DNA of 64,000 nt from Catenulispora pinisilvae. GTDB taxonomy: Bacteria > Actinomycetota > Actinomycetes > Streptomycetales > Catenulisporaceae. The first letter of the stretch is position 1, and every line of letters begins with the position of its first letter. A program made the translations under genes and the position numbers. The notes beneath the pieces are model-generated. The model was not told the DNA's origin. It worked only from the letters and a program-made list of their open reading frames with translations, and did not search any database. The stretch spans positions 22,090-86,089 of the forward strand of contig NZ_JAAFZA010000015.1 in NCBI RefSeq assembly GCF_015356865.1, given 5' to 3'. This document shows, piece after piece, positions 43,055 through 52,123 of the stretch.

Positions 43055-46000
43055 TCATCCGCTCGTCAGCACCTCCAGATCGCGCAGCAGCTCTGAGGCG
43101 CTGACGGCGTCGAGCGTGCCCAGCGGCAACCGGCCCTTCGTCTCCTGCCAGAGCTCGACGTCCGGCAGCGACGTGACCCAGACCGCGGTGATGGTCTGTT
43201 CATCGGCGAGTCCGGAGAGTGATCCCATGGCGACGCCGGGCTCGATCCCGAACGCGACACACCCGCCGCCGGGCACCGGACGGGACATCCAGGTCTGCAG
43301 GCCGTGGTCGCGGGGGTCGCCGCGGCGCCAGCCGAAGCGCTCCAGCCCGACGACCTTCCCGGTGGGAACCGTCTTCCCGGTGAACCGGTCCAACGTGAGC
43401 GCCGACTTCTCTTGCTCGGTGAGGGCCCAGGTCGCGCGGCCGAGTTGCTGGAACGGTTGCACCAGCTCGTAGTCCGCGAACAGCTCCGACCATTTCACGG
43501 CAGAGTCGCCGAACTCCAGCGGGTGTGCGACGCCGACCCGCACGTTGTCCTCGAGGACGAAGCTGGCGTCGTCGGCGTCGGCGAACGTCAGATCCTCCGC
43601 GATGCGGAAGCAGACTGGCGCCGCCGCCTCGGCGCAGTACGCACTCCACACCAGCCGACGCGCGATGTCGCGCACCACAGGATGGTCCACGACGTACGTC
43701 CGGAACTCCGCCGCCGACCAGCGCCGACCGACCAGCAGGGCCCGCTCCAGCCGGTGGGCCTGATCGGAGGCCAGGGTCCGCGCGTCCTTCTTGAGCTGTG
43801 CGTACCGCACCCGGGACTGTTCGGCTGTCGCCGCGTCATCGTGGGCGCCGGGCTTGGGCAGGTCCTTCAACCGCTTCCCGTCCTCGGCCACGACCAGCGG
43901 CTTGAGGTGTTCGTCGAAGCCGACCGTGAAGCTGCGCGGACCGAAGGAGAGTCGAAGGGTGCCCGAGGGGTCCAGGCCGAGGCCGGGGACGAGGCGGTCG
44001 CCGAGCTGATCGGCGGTGAGGCCGAGCGTCGTGGCGACCGTGTGGATCCGCTGCGCCGCACGCTCCTTCAGGGCTTTGAACTTCACCCGCTGCGAGATCG
44101 CGTATAGCTGCCCGAGCGCGGCGTCGGTGCCGATCGCGCCGAGCACGTCCAGGCCCTGCACAGCACGGTGGTGCGCGTTCTCACCGGGCCAGGCGCGGAT
44201 CAGCGCGGCCAGCTTCGGGACGATCGTGTCGTCGCCGAACCGGCCGAGCGCATCGAGGGCCCAGGCTTCGGAGACGGGCATCTCGGCGTTGCGCCAATTC
44301 TCGAACAGTGCCCACACGAACGCCGTCAACGACCGCGGATCGCACCCCGAGCGCACCTCGTCAAGCGCGGGCGAGGGCACGCCGGGCTTGGCGATCGCCA
44401 ACAGCAGGCACAGGTTCCGGACCGCATCCGCGGGCAGCGCGGACGTGCCACCGGTTAGAAGGATCGGCGGCAGCTGACCCGATTCCGCCCACGTCGGCAG
44501 CGTCGGCATGGATTTCGGGATCGCGGGGGCAAGGTCCTCGGTGAGGACGGCGGATACGACGGCCTCGACTCTCGCACCGTAGGCCGACGCCGCCGCGGAG
44601 ACGTTCGCCTCGAAGCCTTCGTCGACCAGTGTCCGCAACGCGCGCTCTGCTTGCCTGCGTGCCGTGCCCGATTTGCCGACCGCGGCGGGGATCAGGGTCC
44701 TGGCGGCCAGATCGGGGTGACGCCGCAACCACGCGATGGCATGGGGACGCGCAGGCTTCGGTGTCGCCAGCCAGCCGGCCATGATCGTGGCGACATCGGA
44801 GTGCGCGAATGGGATCAGTACCTCGCCGTACATGCCCGGGTCTTCTCGGACTCGGGCGGTGAGCAGCGGCAAGGCATCGTCCTCGAAGCGTACCGCGAAC
44901 GCCCGGTCGAGATCGGGCCCCCGCCACCAGCCGGGGTTCCACGCGTCGAAGAGCGGTCGTACGAGCTCTTCGGGTCCTTCGCGGAAGAATTCGAGAAGGT
45001 CACCGTACTGCGGCTTCAGGATCTTGATGGACTCGGCGATCTCCTCCCAGGTGAGATTCAGGCTGCGGTGATACTGGTACCCCCAGTCACTGTTCCAGAG
45101 TTTGCGCTCGCCCGGCAGCCAGACCATGCCCGACTCCCGCGCCACGGCTAGTCCGGTGACCGGCCTCGGCTTCGCCTGCCGAGGCTGGCCGGTCCACGGC
45201 GGCGTGACGAGCACTGCGGGCACACCGTCCGCTGCGGCGTCGGCGATCCGCGGACCGTCGCCGAGCAGTGCCTTCACGCGGTCGCGGGCTCCGCCGTCGA
45301 GGTGCTCCAGCTCAGCCGCCGCGATGTCCAGGTGGCTGAGGACATGCGCGCGCAGCAACGGCTGTACCCGTTCCGAGGCCGACGCGGCGAGTAGCCGGAC
45401 GCCGCGACGGGGATACCGTTCAGCGGCGGCGAGGATCGCGGCGGCTGCCTTAGGGCGGTCGACCCGGTCGATGAGCGCCTGCAACGCCTCGTCGGTCGGG
45501 AAGGCGCCGACCGCGGTCAAGATGCGCTCGACCACCTCGGACCGGGCATAGCCGACGTCGGCGTACTTGAGCAGATAGGGCAGCACGTCGGTGCCCAGCC
45601 CGTCCATCAGCGTCGCCAGCGTCTCGGTGTCCGTGCTGCCGCCCCAGGGCAGGGTCAGGAACAGCGCGTCGGCCTGCTCCACCGTCGATACGGCGCCGAA
45701 GGTCAGCGGCGAGTTGTTCGGGCGGACCTGCATTTGATTGATGGCCGCGGTGACCCAGGCCGTCTGGTCCGGCATCAGGAACGCGGCGGCCAGGCGCTGC
45801 CCGTCGCCGGTGAAGGGATGCGTGCTGAGGAGCGAGGCCACGGCGGCGTACTCGCCGTCATCGGCCGCGGACAGGTGATGACGCAACCTTGCGAGCATGG
45901 CCGGCCGAGGTTGCCAGCCGCCCCACATCAGCCAGGGATCCGCTCGGATCAGGGCGCACGCGGTGTGCTTCAACTCCTGCGCCGCCATATCGCAGCGCTC

Positions 46001-46399
46001 GAGCACGGCCAGAACTGCGAACTCCAGGCCGCGCGCCGTGACCCACGCGTCGACAGTTGTGCGCGCCTCAGCCGGCTTCCGCGAACCTGAGGCCCAGCGC
46101 AACGTGGCGGCAACAGCCGCGCCGGTCGGTGTGACATCGGACAGCGGCCGGCCCGCCTCGGCGCGATAGACGGCGGCCAGCGCCGCATCGGCGTTCGGGG
46201 CGGTCAGCGCCTCCGTGACCTTGGCCGCGTCAGCTGCTTTCGCTTTCTCGTAGGCCGCCACGGCGTTTGCCGCGACGGCCGGCGCGGGACCGGGACGCTC
46301 GCGCCGTCGGGGGATGACCAGCCGCTGCCAGCCCGACGGCCACAGCAGGACGCTCTCGTCGCCGCCTGGCGGCTCCGTGTCGTCGGCCTTCTGTCTCAT
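43055..46399 (-). CDS. DUF4132 domain protein
   Basis: A large 1114-residue soluble protein. The C-terminal part (about 830-1114) has the DUF4132 pattern (RYAQLKKDARTLASDQAHRL, then LVGRRWSAAEFRTYVVDHP and RRLVWSAY). The middle is made of helical repeats that look HEAT-like (ALDALGRFGDDTIVPKLAAL). DUF4132 proteins include MolR-like proteins often linked to WGR domains, but no WGR domain is visible here. The function is unknown. Start at the ATG behind GGGGAGGGC. It has no close partner. Confidence 0.85.
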   Translation of the reverse strand: MRQKADDTEPPGGDESVLLWPSGWQRLVIPRRRERPGPAPAVAANAVAAYEKAKAADAAKVTEALTAPNADAALAAVYRAEAGRPLSDVTPTGAAVAATLRWASGSRKPAEARTTVDAWVTARGLEFAVLAVLERCDMAAQELKHTACALIRADPWLMWGGWQPRPAMLARLRHHLSAADDGEYAAVASLLSTHPFTGDGQRLAAAFLMPDQTAWVTAAINQMQVRPNNSPLTFGAVSTVEQADALFLTLPWGGSTDTETLATLMDGLGTDVLPYLLKYADVGYARSEVVERILTAVGAFPTDEALQALIDRVDRPKAAAAILAAAERYPRRGVRLLAASASERVQPLLRAHVLSHLDIAAAELEHLDGGARDRVKALLGDGPRIADAAADGVPAVLVTPPWTGQPRQAKPRPVTGLAVARESGMVWLPGERKLWNSDWGYQYHRSLNLTWEEIAESIKILKPQYGDLLEFFREGPEELVRPLFDAWNPGWWRGPDLDRAFAVRFEDDALPLLTARVREDPGMYGEVLIPFAHSDVATIMAGWLATPKPARPHAIAWLRRHPDLAARTLIPAAVGKSGTARRQAERALRTLVDEGFEANVSAAASAYGARVEAVVSAVLTEDLAPAIPKSMPTLPTWAESGQLPPILLTGGTSALPADAVRNLCLLLAIAKPGVPSPALDEVRSGCDPRSLTAFVWALFENWRNAEMPVSEAWALDALGRFGDDTIVPKLAALIRAWPGENAHHRAVQGLDVLGAIGTDAALGQLYAISQRVKFKALKERAAQRIHTVATTLGLTADQLGDRLVPGLGLDPSGTLRLSFGPRSFTVGFDEHLKPLVVAEDGKRLKDLPKPGAHDDAATAEQSRVRYAQLKKDARTLASDQAHRLERALLVGRRWSAAEFRTYVVDHPVVRDIARRLVWSAYCAEAAAPVCFRIAEDLTFADADDASFVLEDNVRVGVAHPLEFGDSAVKWSELFADYELVQPFQQLGRATWALTEQEKSALTLDRFTGKTVPTGKVVGLERFGWRRGDPRDHGLQTWMSRPVPGGGCVAFGIEPGVAMGSLSGLADEQTITAVWVTSLPDVELWQETKGRLPLGTLDAVSASELLRDLEVLTSG

Positions 46400-46544
46400 C
46401 GCAATGCCCTCCCCAACCGATCACACGTTCGGGAGTGACTGTAGGGCCGGGCGCCGACAGCACGCGCCGGCTCTGTGCCCGGTGCGCGAGACGCCACCAG
46501 CAAAGCCTGCAGGCACAGCGCAATAACGGCTCGGGTCCCCGCCG

Positions 46545-47486
46545 TCAGCCGGCGGCGAAGTAGTGACCGTTGTCCAAATCGGCGAGCAGGCCGGGCTGCG
46601 TGGGTTCCCAGCCGAGGGTCCGGCGGGTGATGAGGTTGGACGCCGGGAGGTCCAGCGCGACCATATTCGCGAGGAACCCGAAGTGTCCCGGCAGCATCAG
46701 TACGTCCGCGGGAATGCTCACGGCGGGCAGGCCCAGGCGGCTGCCAATGGCCTCGGCGATCTCGCGGAACGGGATGCCCTCGTCCTGAACCGCGTGCCAA
46801 TAGCTGCCAGCCGGGCCCTTCTCCAGCGCCAGGCGGAACAAGGAGGCGGCATCGCGGATGTGCACGGCCGGCCACAGGTTCGCTCCGTCTCCGGGGTAGC
46901 CGACGACGCCCTTCTCTTTTGCGAGCGCGATCAGCAGCGGGAGGAATCCGGCAGTGTCGGTCGTGCTGTGCGCGATGGTGGGAAGCCGCACGATCGAAGA
47001 CCGCACTCCCTGCTCGGCGAGGCCGACCACGGTGGTTTCCACGACGTTGCGAACACGCAGGGTACCCCCGTACTCATCGCCGCCGGGAAGGGCCGGGTCC
47101 TCCTCGGTGGCCGGCCGACCCAGGTCCTCCCACCCGGGCGAGCCGATGCTTCCGGCCGCGACCAGCGGCTTCCCGGTCCCCGCGAGTGCCTCGCCGAACG
47201 CGAGCACGGCCGAGAGCTCCGCGGCGGTCACGGCGTTGATCCCGCCGGAGGGAAGCAGTTCACGCCTGAACCCGACGTGGATGACGCCGTCGGAGTCCGC
47301 GGCCGCCTCCTTGAGCCCGTCGAGATCCTCGAGGCCGCCGCGACGCACCTTCGCGCCGAGCGCGGACAGCGCCGTGGCGGCCGTGTCCGACCGGGCCAGG
47401 CTGGTGACCTCGTGCCCGGCGGCGATGAGCTCGGGGATTATGTACGAACCGGAATGGCCGGTCCCGCCGGTGACGAAAACGCGCAT
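46545..47486 (-). CDS. Extended SDR / NAD-dependent epimerase family oxidoreductase
   Basis: A 313-residue protein beginning with the Rossmann motif VFVTGGTGHSGSYI. The usual catalytic YxxxK is not obvious: the corresponding region reads GGDEYGGTLRVRN, so it may be an atypical SDR involved in NAD(P)H-dependent reduction or redox sensing. It lies downstream of the F420-reductase-like gene on the same strand with an 82-base gap that holds a repeat. The Met chosen directly precedes the Rossmann fold. Confidence 0.88.
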   Translation of the reverse strand: MRVFVTGGTGHSGSYIIPELIAAGHEVTSLARSDTAATALSALGAKVRRGGLEDLDGLKEAAADSDGVIHVGFRRELLPSGGINAVTAAELSAVLAFGEALAGTGKPLVAAGSIGSPGWEDLGRPATEEDPALPGGDEYGGTLRVRNVVETTVVGLAEQGVRSSIVRLPTIAHSTTDTAGFLPLLIALAKEKGVVGYPGDGANLWPAVHIRDAASLFRLALEKGPAGSYWHAVQDEGIPFREIAEAIGSRLGLPAVSIPADVLMLPGHFGFLANMVALDLPASNLITRRTLGWEPTQPGLLADLDNGHYFAAG

Positions 47487-47510
47487 GCTGCTGCCCTTTG
47501 CAAGTGATGT

Positions 47511-47550
47511 GGCGTAAGAAGATCTGGCGTAAGAAGATCTGGCGTAAGGA
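47511..47550. repeat. 15-bp tandem repeat GGCGTAAGAAGATCT
   Basis: Two exact units and a third partial one (GGCGTAAGGA) lie 25-64 bases upstream of the SDR start on the minus strand, in its leader region. Confidence 0.9.
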
Positions 47551-47568
47551 GTGGTGGTGCGGACGCGC

Positions 47569-48201
47569 TCAGTTGAGGATGCTGACGCCGAGGACGAAGT
47601 TGGTGTGCTTGACGGAGTGGGCGACGAGGCCCAGCTCCAGCAGGGCGGCGTTCTCCAGTGTCCGCGCCATCGGCAGCTCACCGGTGTCCAGCGGGCGCAG
47701 TCCCAGGCTTTCGACGAATGCTGACACGCGTGCCTTTGCCCGCGCGTCGTCGCCGGCGATGAACACGTCCAATTGGCGACCCTCGGCTGAGCCGGCCGCC
47801 AGAACGTTGGAGAACAGGGTGTTGAACGCCTTGACGACGTGCGCGCCGGCGGGGGCGGCCTTGGCGATCTCCTGCGCGCCGGAACTGCCGTCGGGGGTGA
47901 GGAGTTCCTTGAAATCGGAGGAGACGGGGTTGGTGATGTCGATGATGACCTTGCCGCGCAATGCGTCCCCGTACTCGCTGACCACCGCCGCGGCACTGGC
48001 GTACGGCACGGCGAGGATGACGATGTCCCCGGCCGGGGCGACGCCGGCCGTCCCGACACTGGCGCCGCCGACCGCGGCGGCCACTTTCTCGGCCTTGGCC
48101 CGGTCACGGCCGATGATCTCGACGGCGTTGCCGCCGGCGAGCGCCCGGCCGGCCAGGGCGCCGGCCATGTTCCCCAGGCCGATAATGCTGACGCTGCTCA
48201 T
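47569..48201 (-). CDS. NADPH-dependent F420 reductase-like protein
   Basis: A 210-residue cytoplasmic protein starting MSSVSIIGLGNMAGALAGRA, a GxGxxA dinucleotide-binding motif, with later IVILAVPYASAAAVVSEYGD and VIDITNPV segments typical of the F420:NADP oxidoreductase/pyrroline-5-carboxylate-reductase-like fold. It may reduce F420 or act as a general NADPH oxidoreductase. The start is the ATG behind AGGAACACCA. It is divergent from a LysR regulator, with a seven-copy 13-bp array in between. Confidence 0.88.
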   Translation of the reverse strand: MSSVSIIGLGNMAGALAGRALAGGNAVEIIGRDRAKAEKVAAAVGGASVGTAGVAPAGDIVILAVPYASAAAVVSEYGDALRGKVIIDITNPVSSDFKELLTPDGSSGAQEIAKAAPAGAHVVKAFNTLFSNVLAAGSAEGRQLDVFIAGDDARAKARVSAFVESLGLRPLDTGELPMARTLENAALLELGLVAHSVKHTNFVLGVSILN

Positions 48202-48258
48202 TGGTGTTCCTGCTTTCTGGAGCTGATTTTGATCTGGGCCCGGCCACATCGAGGCCTG

Positions 48259-48349
48259 ATGCCGAATCCTTATACCGGGCCCTTATGGTGAATCTTTATG
48301 CCGAGCCCTTATGTCGAACCGTTATGGCGAATTCTCATGTCGAACTCTT
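48259..48349. repeat. Seven-copy 13-bp tandem array (ATGCCGAATCCTT-like)
   Basis: Seven consecutive 13-bp units, all starting AT and ending CTT, GTT, TTT or CTC, occupy the promoter between the F420-reductase-like and LysR genes: ATGCCGAATCCTT, ATACCGGGCCCTT, ATGGTGAATCTTT, ATGCCGAGCCCTT, ATGTCGAACCGTT, ATGGCGAATTCTC, ATGTCGAACTCTT. It could be a multi-site operator. Confidence 0.9.
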
Positions 48350-48457
48350 TCCGGCCGCATTAGGTGCCTTTTAAGGATGCGCTCGGCCTGAGCGGGTGTC
48401 CAAGACCTCTTTCAGCCGTGGCGATACCCTGGAGGCATCGCCGGACCGGGAGGCCCC

Positions 48458-49369
48458 ATGGATCTGGACCTGCGCAAGTTGCGCTACTTCGTCGCCGTCG
48501 CCGACAAGCTGCACTTCGGCCGCGCCGCCGACGAGCTGCACATCGCGCAGCCGGTGCTCAGTCGGCAGATCCGCGCGCTGGAACAGGACCTCGGCGCCGC
48601 GCTGCTGACCAGGGACAGCCACGGCGTGGCGCTGACCGACGCCGGCCGACAGCTGCTGACCGACGCCGGCCCGCTGCTGGCCTCCGTGCACGCGGTCCGC
48701 CGCCGGGTGACCGTGGCCGCGCGGGGCAGCCGGCGGCTCATGGTCGGTTTCCGGGCGGGCATCGCGGTCACCGCGGCGGTACGGCAGTTCGCCGACCGGC
48801 ACCCGGATGTTCTGGTGGACGTGCAGCGGATCGAAGGCGACGAGCAGGCCGCGATGCTGCTCGACGGCCGCATCGACGTCGGCTATGTGCGGCTGCCGAT
48901 CGACGAGGCCGGCCTGCGCGTCACCCCGCTGTACACCGAGCCGCGGGTGGCGGTGCTGCCCGCCGGCCACCGATTCGCCGGCCGCGAGCAGATCACCGAG
49001 GCGGACCTGGCCGGCGAGCCGCTGCTCTGGCATGCGGACCCGAGCACCCAGCCCACCAGGCGCCCGCACCCCAACGCCGGGTACCTGGTGCGCGGGGTGG
49101 ACGAGACGCTCGAACACGTCGCAGCCGGCCGGGGCATCTCGTTCCTGGCCCGTTCGGCGACCGTGTTCTACTCACATCCGGAGGTCAGCTACGTGCCCAT
49201 CCCGGATCTGGCGCCCGACCAGGTGTGCCTCGCGGTGGCGGCATCGCGCACCTCGCCGGTTCTCGACGACTTCCTCACCGCGGCTGAGGCGACGGCCGGG
49301 ATCACGGCGGAATGCGGGAACTATGAAATGTGGCAGCTCGGAAACGGCACCGCTTCAAAGCGGGGTTGA
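48458..49369 (+). CDS. LysR-family transcriptional regulator
   Basis: A 303-residue regulator with an N-terminal winged helix (LRYFVAVADKLHFGRAADEL, then AQPVLSRQIRALEQDLGAALL) and a periplasmic-binding-like effector domain. It is divergent from the F420-reductase-like gene, which with the downstream SDR gene is its most probable target. Start ATG behind GGGAGGCCCC. Confidence 0.93.
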   Translation: MDLDLRKLRYFVAVADKLHFGRAADELHIAQPVLSRQIRALEQDLGAALLTRDSHGVALTDAGRQLLTDAGPLLASVHAVRRRVTVAARGSRRLMVGFRAGIAVTAAVRQFADRHPDVLVDVQRIEGDEQAAMLLDGRIDVGYVRLPIDEAGLRVTPLYTEPRVAVLPAGHRFAGREQITEADLAGEPLLWHADPSTQPTRRPHPNAGYLVRGVDETLEHVAAGRGISFLARSATVFYSHPEVSYVPIPDLAPDQVCLAVAASRTSPVLDDFLTAAEATAGITAECGNYEMWQLGNGTASKRG

Positions 49370-49402
49370 GTAGTTCGACTGGCAAGAACCCTTACATACA
49401 GC

Positions 49403-49792
49403 TCAGGACGGCGAGAGCGCGGGTTGCCCGGGCGCCGCGACGGCCTCGTCGATGTTGTCCTCGACCCAGGCGCGGAGCCGGTTGAGCGGGACGGCGGCGC
49501 TCTCGCCGAGCGCCGTGAGGGTGTATTCGACGTGGAGCGGGACGGCCGGGTAGACGGTTCGGTCGACCAGACCGTGATCCTCCAGCCGTCGCAGGGTCTG
49601 CGTCAGGACCTTGGGACTGACGCCCTGAAGCCGCCGCTGCAACGCGCCGAACCGCTGCGGTCCCTCCTCCATCGCGCCGATGGCCAGGGCGGACCACTTG
49701 TTGGCCAACAGGTCGAGCATCGCGCGGCAGGGGCACTGCGCGGTGTAGACGTCGTGGTGCGGGTGCTGGCCGGTCGGGCATTGGGTCGCCAT
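49403..49792 (-). CDS. HxlR-family transcriptional regulator
   Basis: A 129-residue winged-helix regulator (LLANKWSALAIGAM, then FGALQRRLQGVSPKVLTQTL, then LVDRTVYPAVPLHVEYTLT). Cysteines at positions 5, 20 and 22 (MATQCP, YTAQCPCRAM) could sense redox or electrophiles, as known for HypR- and QorR-type members. It is divergent from a quinone-reductase-like gene, the classical arrangement of QorR/QorA. It probably represses that gene. Confidence 0.92.
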   Translation of the reverse strand: MATQCPTGQHPHHDVYTAQCPCRAMLDLLANKWSALAIGAMEEGPQRFGALQRRLQGVSPKVLTQTLRRLEDHGLVDRTVYPAVPLHVEYTLTALGESAAVPLNRLRAWVEDNIDEAVAAPGQPALSPS

Positions 49793-49929
49793 TAGGCCCT
49801 CTCATCAGCATGCTATCCAAGGGGAAGTAGTAGCCCTTGATGGTAACCACATTCTCGGAGGTAGCTTCATCTCACTTCGACGAGAGGCCGGTATACGGCT
49901 TTTCGCCACTTTTCCCAAGGAGATGAAAC

Positions 49930-50898
49930 ATGTCTGCCGACACGATGCGAGCTGTGGTCCAGGACTCCTTCGGCGGGCCGGAGGTGCTGCGTGTGGAAAG
50001 CGTGCCGCGTCCCGAGCCGCTGCCGACGGAGGTCCTGGTGCGCGTGCACGCGGCCGGGATCAACCCGGTCGACTGGAAGACGCGCGAGGGCACCGGCATG
50101 GCCGGGGTGCTGGGCGCGCCGCCGTTCGTGCTGGGCTGGGACGTCTCGGGGGTGGTGGAGGCCGTCGGATTCGGCGTGACCACGCTGTGCGTCGGCGACG
50201 AGGTCTACGGGATGCCTTGGTTCCCGCGCGCGGCCGGCGGCTACGGCGAGTACGTCACCGCACCGGCCCGCCAGTTCGCCCGCAAGCCGGCCGCCGCGAG
50301 CCACGAGCAGGCCGCCGCGGTGCCGCTCGCGGCCCTGACCGCGTGGCAGGCGTTGGTGGACACCGCTGACGTACGCCCCGGACAGCGGGTACTGGTCCAC
50401 GCCGCCGCCGGCGGGGTCGGCCACTTCGCGGTGCAGTTCGCCAAGCACTTGGGCGCGCACGTCATCGCCACTGCGAGCAGCGCGCGGCACGAGTGGCTGC
50501 GCGAACTCGGCGCCGACGAGGCCGTGGACTATCGGGCGGTCCGTTTCGAGGATGTCGTGGGAGATGTCGACGTCGTGATCGACCTGGTCGGCGACGCCCA
50601 TGACAAGACGTCACTGCGCTCGCTGGAAGTGCTGCGCCCCGGCGGCCTGCTGGTCGCGATTCCGGCGGGCGTCTCGCCGGAACTGGCCGAGGACGCAGCC
50701 GAGCGCGGGGTCCGCGTCACCCCGTTCCTGGTGGAGCCGGACGGCCCCGCACTGCACAAGATCGTAGAGCTCATCGACGCCGGACAGGTCGTGGTCGAGG
50801 TCGCGGCGGTGTTCCCACTGGAGCAGGTCGCCCAGGCGCACATCCAGGGCGAGGGCGGCCGGACTCGCGGCAAACTCGTGCTCCGTGTCGCCGAGTGA
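49930..50898 (+). CDS. NADP-dependent quinone oxidoreductase (zinc-independent MDR)
   Basis: A 322-residue medium-chain dehydrogenase/reductase with a GroES-like N-terminus and a Rossmann fold (VLVHAAAGGVGHFAVQFAK). It lacks zinc ligands, as quinone reductases do. It reduces quinones or enones with NADPH. Excellent ribosome site (AAGGAGATGAAAC). It is probably induced by loss of the divergent HxlR repressor. A NIPSNAP-type gene follows. Confidence 0.92.
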   Translation: MSADTMRAVVQDSFGGPEVLRVESVPRPEPLPTEVLVRVHAAGINPVDWKTREGTGMAGVLGAPPFVLGWDVSGVVEAVGFGVTTLCVGDEVYGMPWFPRAAGGYGEYVTAPARQFARKPAAASHEQAAAVPLAALTAWQALVDTADVRPGQRVLVHAAAGGVGHFAVQFAKHLGAHVIATASSARHEWLRELGADEAVDYRAVRFEDVVGDVDVVIDLVGDAHDKTSLRSLEVLRPGGLLVAIPAGVSPELAEDAAERGVRVTPFLVEPDGPALHKIVELIDAGQVVVEVAAVFPLEQVAQAHIQGEGGRTRGKLVLRVAE

Positions 50899-50955
50899 TC
50901 TCGCAACCCTGACATCCATCGCCACAGACATCGAATGAGAACCGGGAGTTTCGAG

Positions 50956-51276
50956 ATGTTCTACGAGATACGCCGCTACCAGGTCCGTCTCGGCCGCCGC
51001 GCGGAGTGGGTCCGATACATGGAGGACGTGATCGTCCCGTTCCAGTCGTCGAAGGGGATGGACATCACCGCCTCGTTCGTCGACGAGCAGGACGAGGACG
51101 CGTACGTGTGGATCCGGCGCTTCGACGACGAAGCGCAGCGTGAGGCCTTGTACGCGGCCGTCTACGAGAGCGGGCAATGGAAGAACGAGATCGGCCCGGT
51201 GGCGTATGACCTGCTGATCGCCGAGAATTCCGTCGTCACCCGCGTCGTCCCCACACCCGCCTCACCGCTTCAGTAG
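50956..51276 (+). CDS. NIPSNAP-family protein
   Basis: A 106-residue small alpha/beta protein with the NIPSNAP start FYEIRRYQVRLGRRAEWVRYM. The role in bacteria is unclear. It follows the quinone reductase by 57 bases and may be cotranscribed. The second ATG (behind CGGGAG) is preferred to one seven codons upstream. Its end overlaps the convergent 51262 gene by 15 bases. Confidence 0.85.
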   Translation: MFYEIRRYQVRLGRRAEWVRYMEDVIVPFQSSKGMDITASFVDEQDEDAYVWIRRFDDEAQREALYAAVYESGQWKNEIGPVAYDLLIAENSVVTRVVPTPASPLQ

Positions 51277-52062
51277 GAGGGTGAACGCGGCCGTGCGGAC
51301 GGTGTCGTCGTGCTTGAAGTCGAGGAAGAGCCGGTAGGTGCCGGGGCCGGGAACCATGGCGTGGAAGGAGATGTCCGGGCCGGGTTCGGTCACGCCGTCG
51401 CCAGGTGCCCCGTCGGGGTGCACGTGGATGTAGGCCAGGTCGCCGGCGCGCAGTACTACCAGGTGGCCGTAGGCGGCGAGGTAGGGCTGGAGGTCGGTGA
51501 CCGGCTGTCCGTCGCGGCTCACGGTCATGGTGAGGTTGCGGCCTTCGCCGGCGACGAGGTCTCCGGCCAGCTTGATCTCGTAGCCGTCGACGGTGAACAG
51601 GCGTGCCGGCTGCGGCGTGGGGCGTGGTTCGTACAGTCCGCTGACGGCCAGGTCGGCGCCGAGGGTGATCGTGTGGCCGAGCCCCCGGGGAGAGATGTCG
51701 GTGAAGACGCGGTAGGCCCCGGCTTCGGGGAGGTCGAGCCGCACCGACCAGGTGCCGTCGCGGTCGCGTTCCGGGTGGACGTGCCAGAAGCCGGTCAGCT
51801 CTCGTCGCGCGACGATCAGGTGGAGTTCGCGGTCGTGGATCGGGGTGTAGTCGGTGACGGGGTTGCCGTCGGGGCCCAGGATCCGAAATCGGAGCAGTGT
51901 GGTGCCGGGTTCCAGGATGGTGTCCGCGAGGTCGAGCGTGTAACCGTCCTGCGAGATCTGTAACCCGCCCGGGACTGCTCCGGCCTGGTGTGCCGAGTGG
52001 TCGCCGTGGGTGCCGGATTCGTTCGCGATGTGCCCGCTGTGGCTGCTACCAGTGGCGGTCAT
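51262..52062 (-). CDS. His-rich protein of unknown function under a CsoR-type operator
   Basis: A 266-residue protein with a His-rich N-terminal tail (SSHSGHIANESGTHGDHSAH) and two beta-sandwich-like halves containing FWHVHPE and YIHVHPDG, reminiscent of YtkA-like copper-associated domains. There is no clear signal peptide or membrane anchor. The ATG is preceded by AGGAGG. An ATACC-N7-GGTAT site lies 45 bases upstream, so it is probably copper-inducible through CsoR. The role in copper binding or buffering is inferred from the His content and the operator. Confidence 0.75.
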   Translation of the reverse strand: MTATGSSHSGHIANESGTHGDHSAHQAGAVPGGLQISQDGYTLDLADTILEPGTTLLRFRILGPDGNPVTDYTPIHDRELHLIVARRELTGFWHVHPERDRDGTWSVRLDLPEAGAYRVFTDISPRGLGHTITLGADLAVSGLYEPRPTPQPARLFTVDGYEIKLAGDLVAGEGRNLTMTVSRDGQPVTDLQPYLAAYGHLVVLRAGDLAYIHVHPDGAPGDGVTEPGPDISFHAMVPGPGTYRLFLDFKHDDTVRTAAFTLLLKR

Positions 52063-52106
52063 GTCAATCGCCTCCTACTCAGATGCTGTCCCCGACGGCC
52101 CCAACG

Positions 52107-52123
52107 ATACCCTCATGGGGTAT
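52107..52123. promoter_or_regulatory. CsoR-type operator 1 (ATACC-N7-GGTAT)
   Basis: ATACCCTCATGGGGTAT, 17 bases with inverted arms ATACC/GGTAT, matches the known copper-responsive CsoR operator style. It overlaps the stop of the condensation-domain gene and precedes the His-rich gene. Confidence 0.75.
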
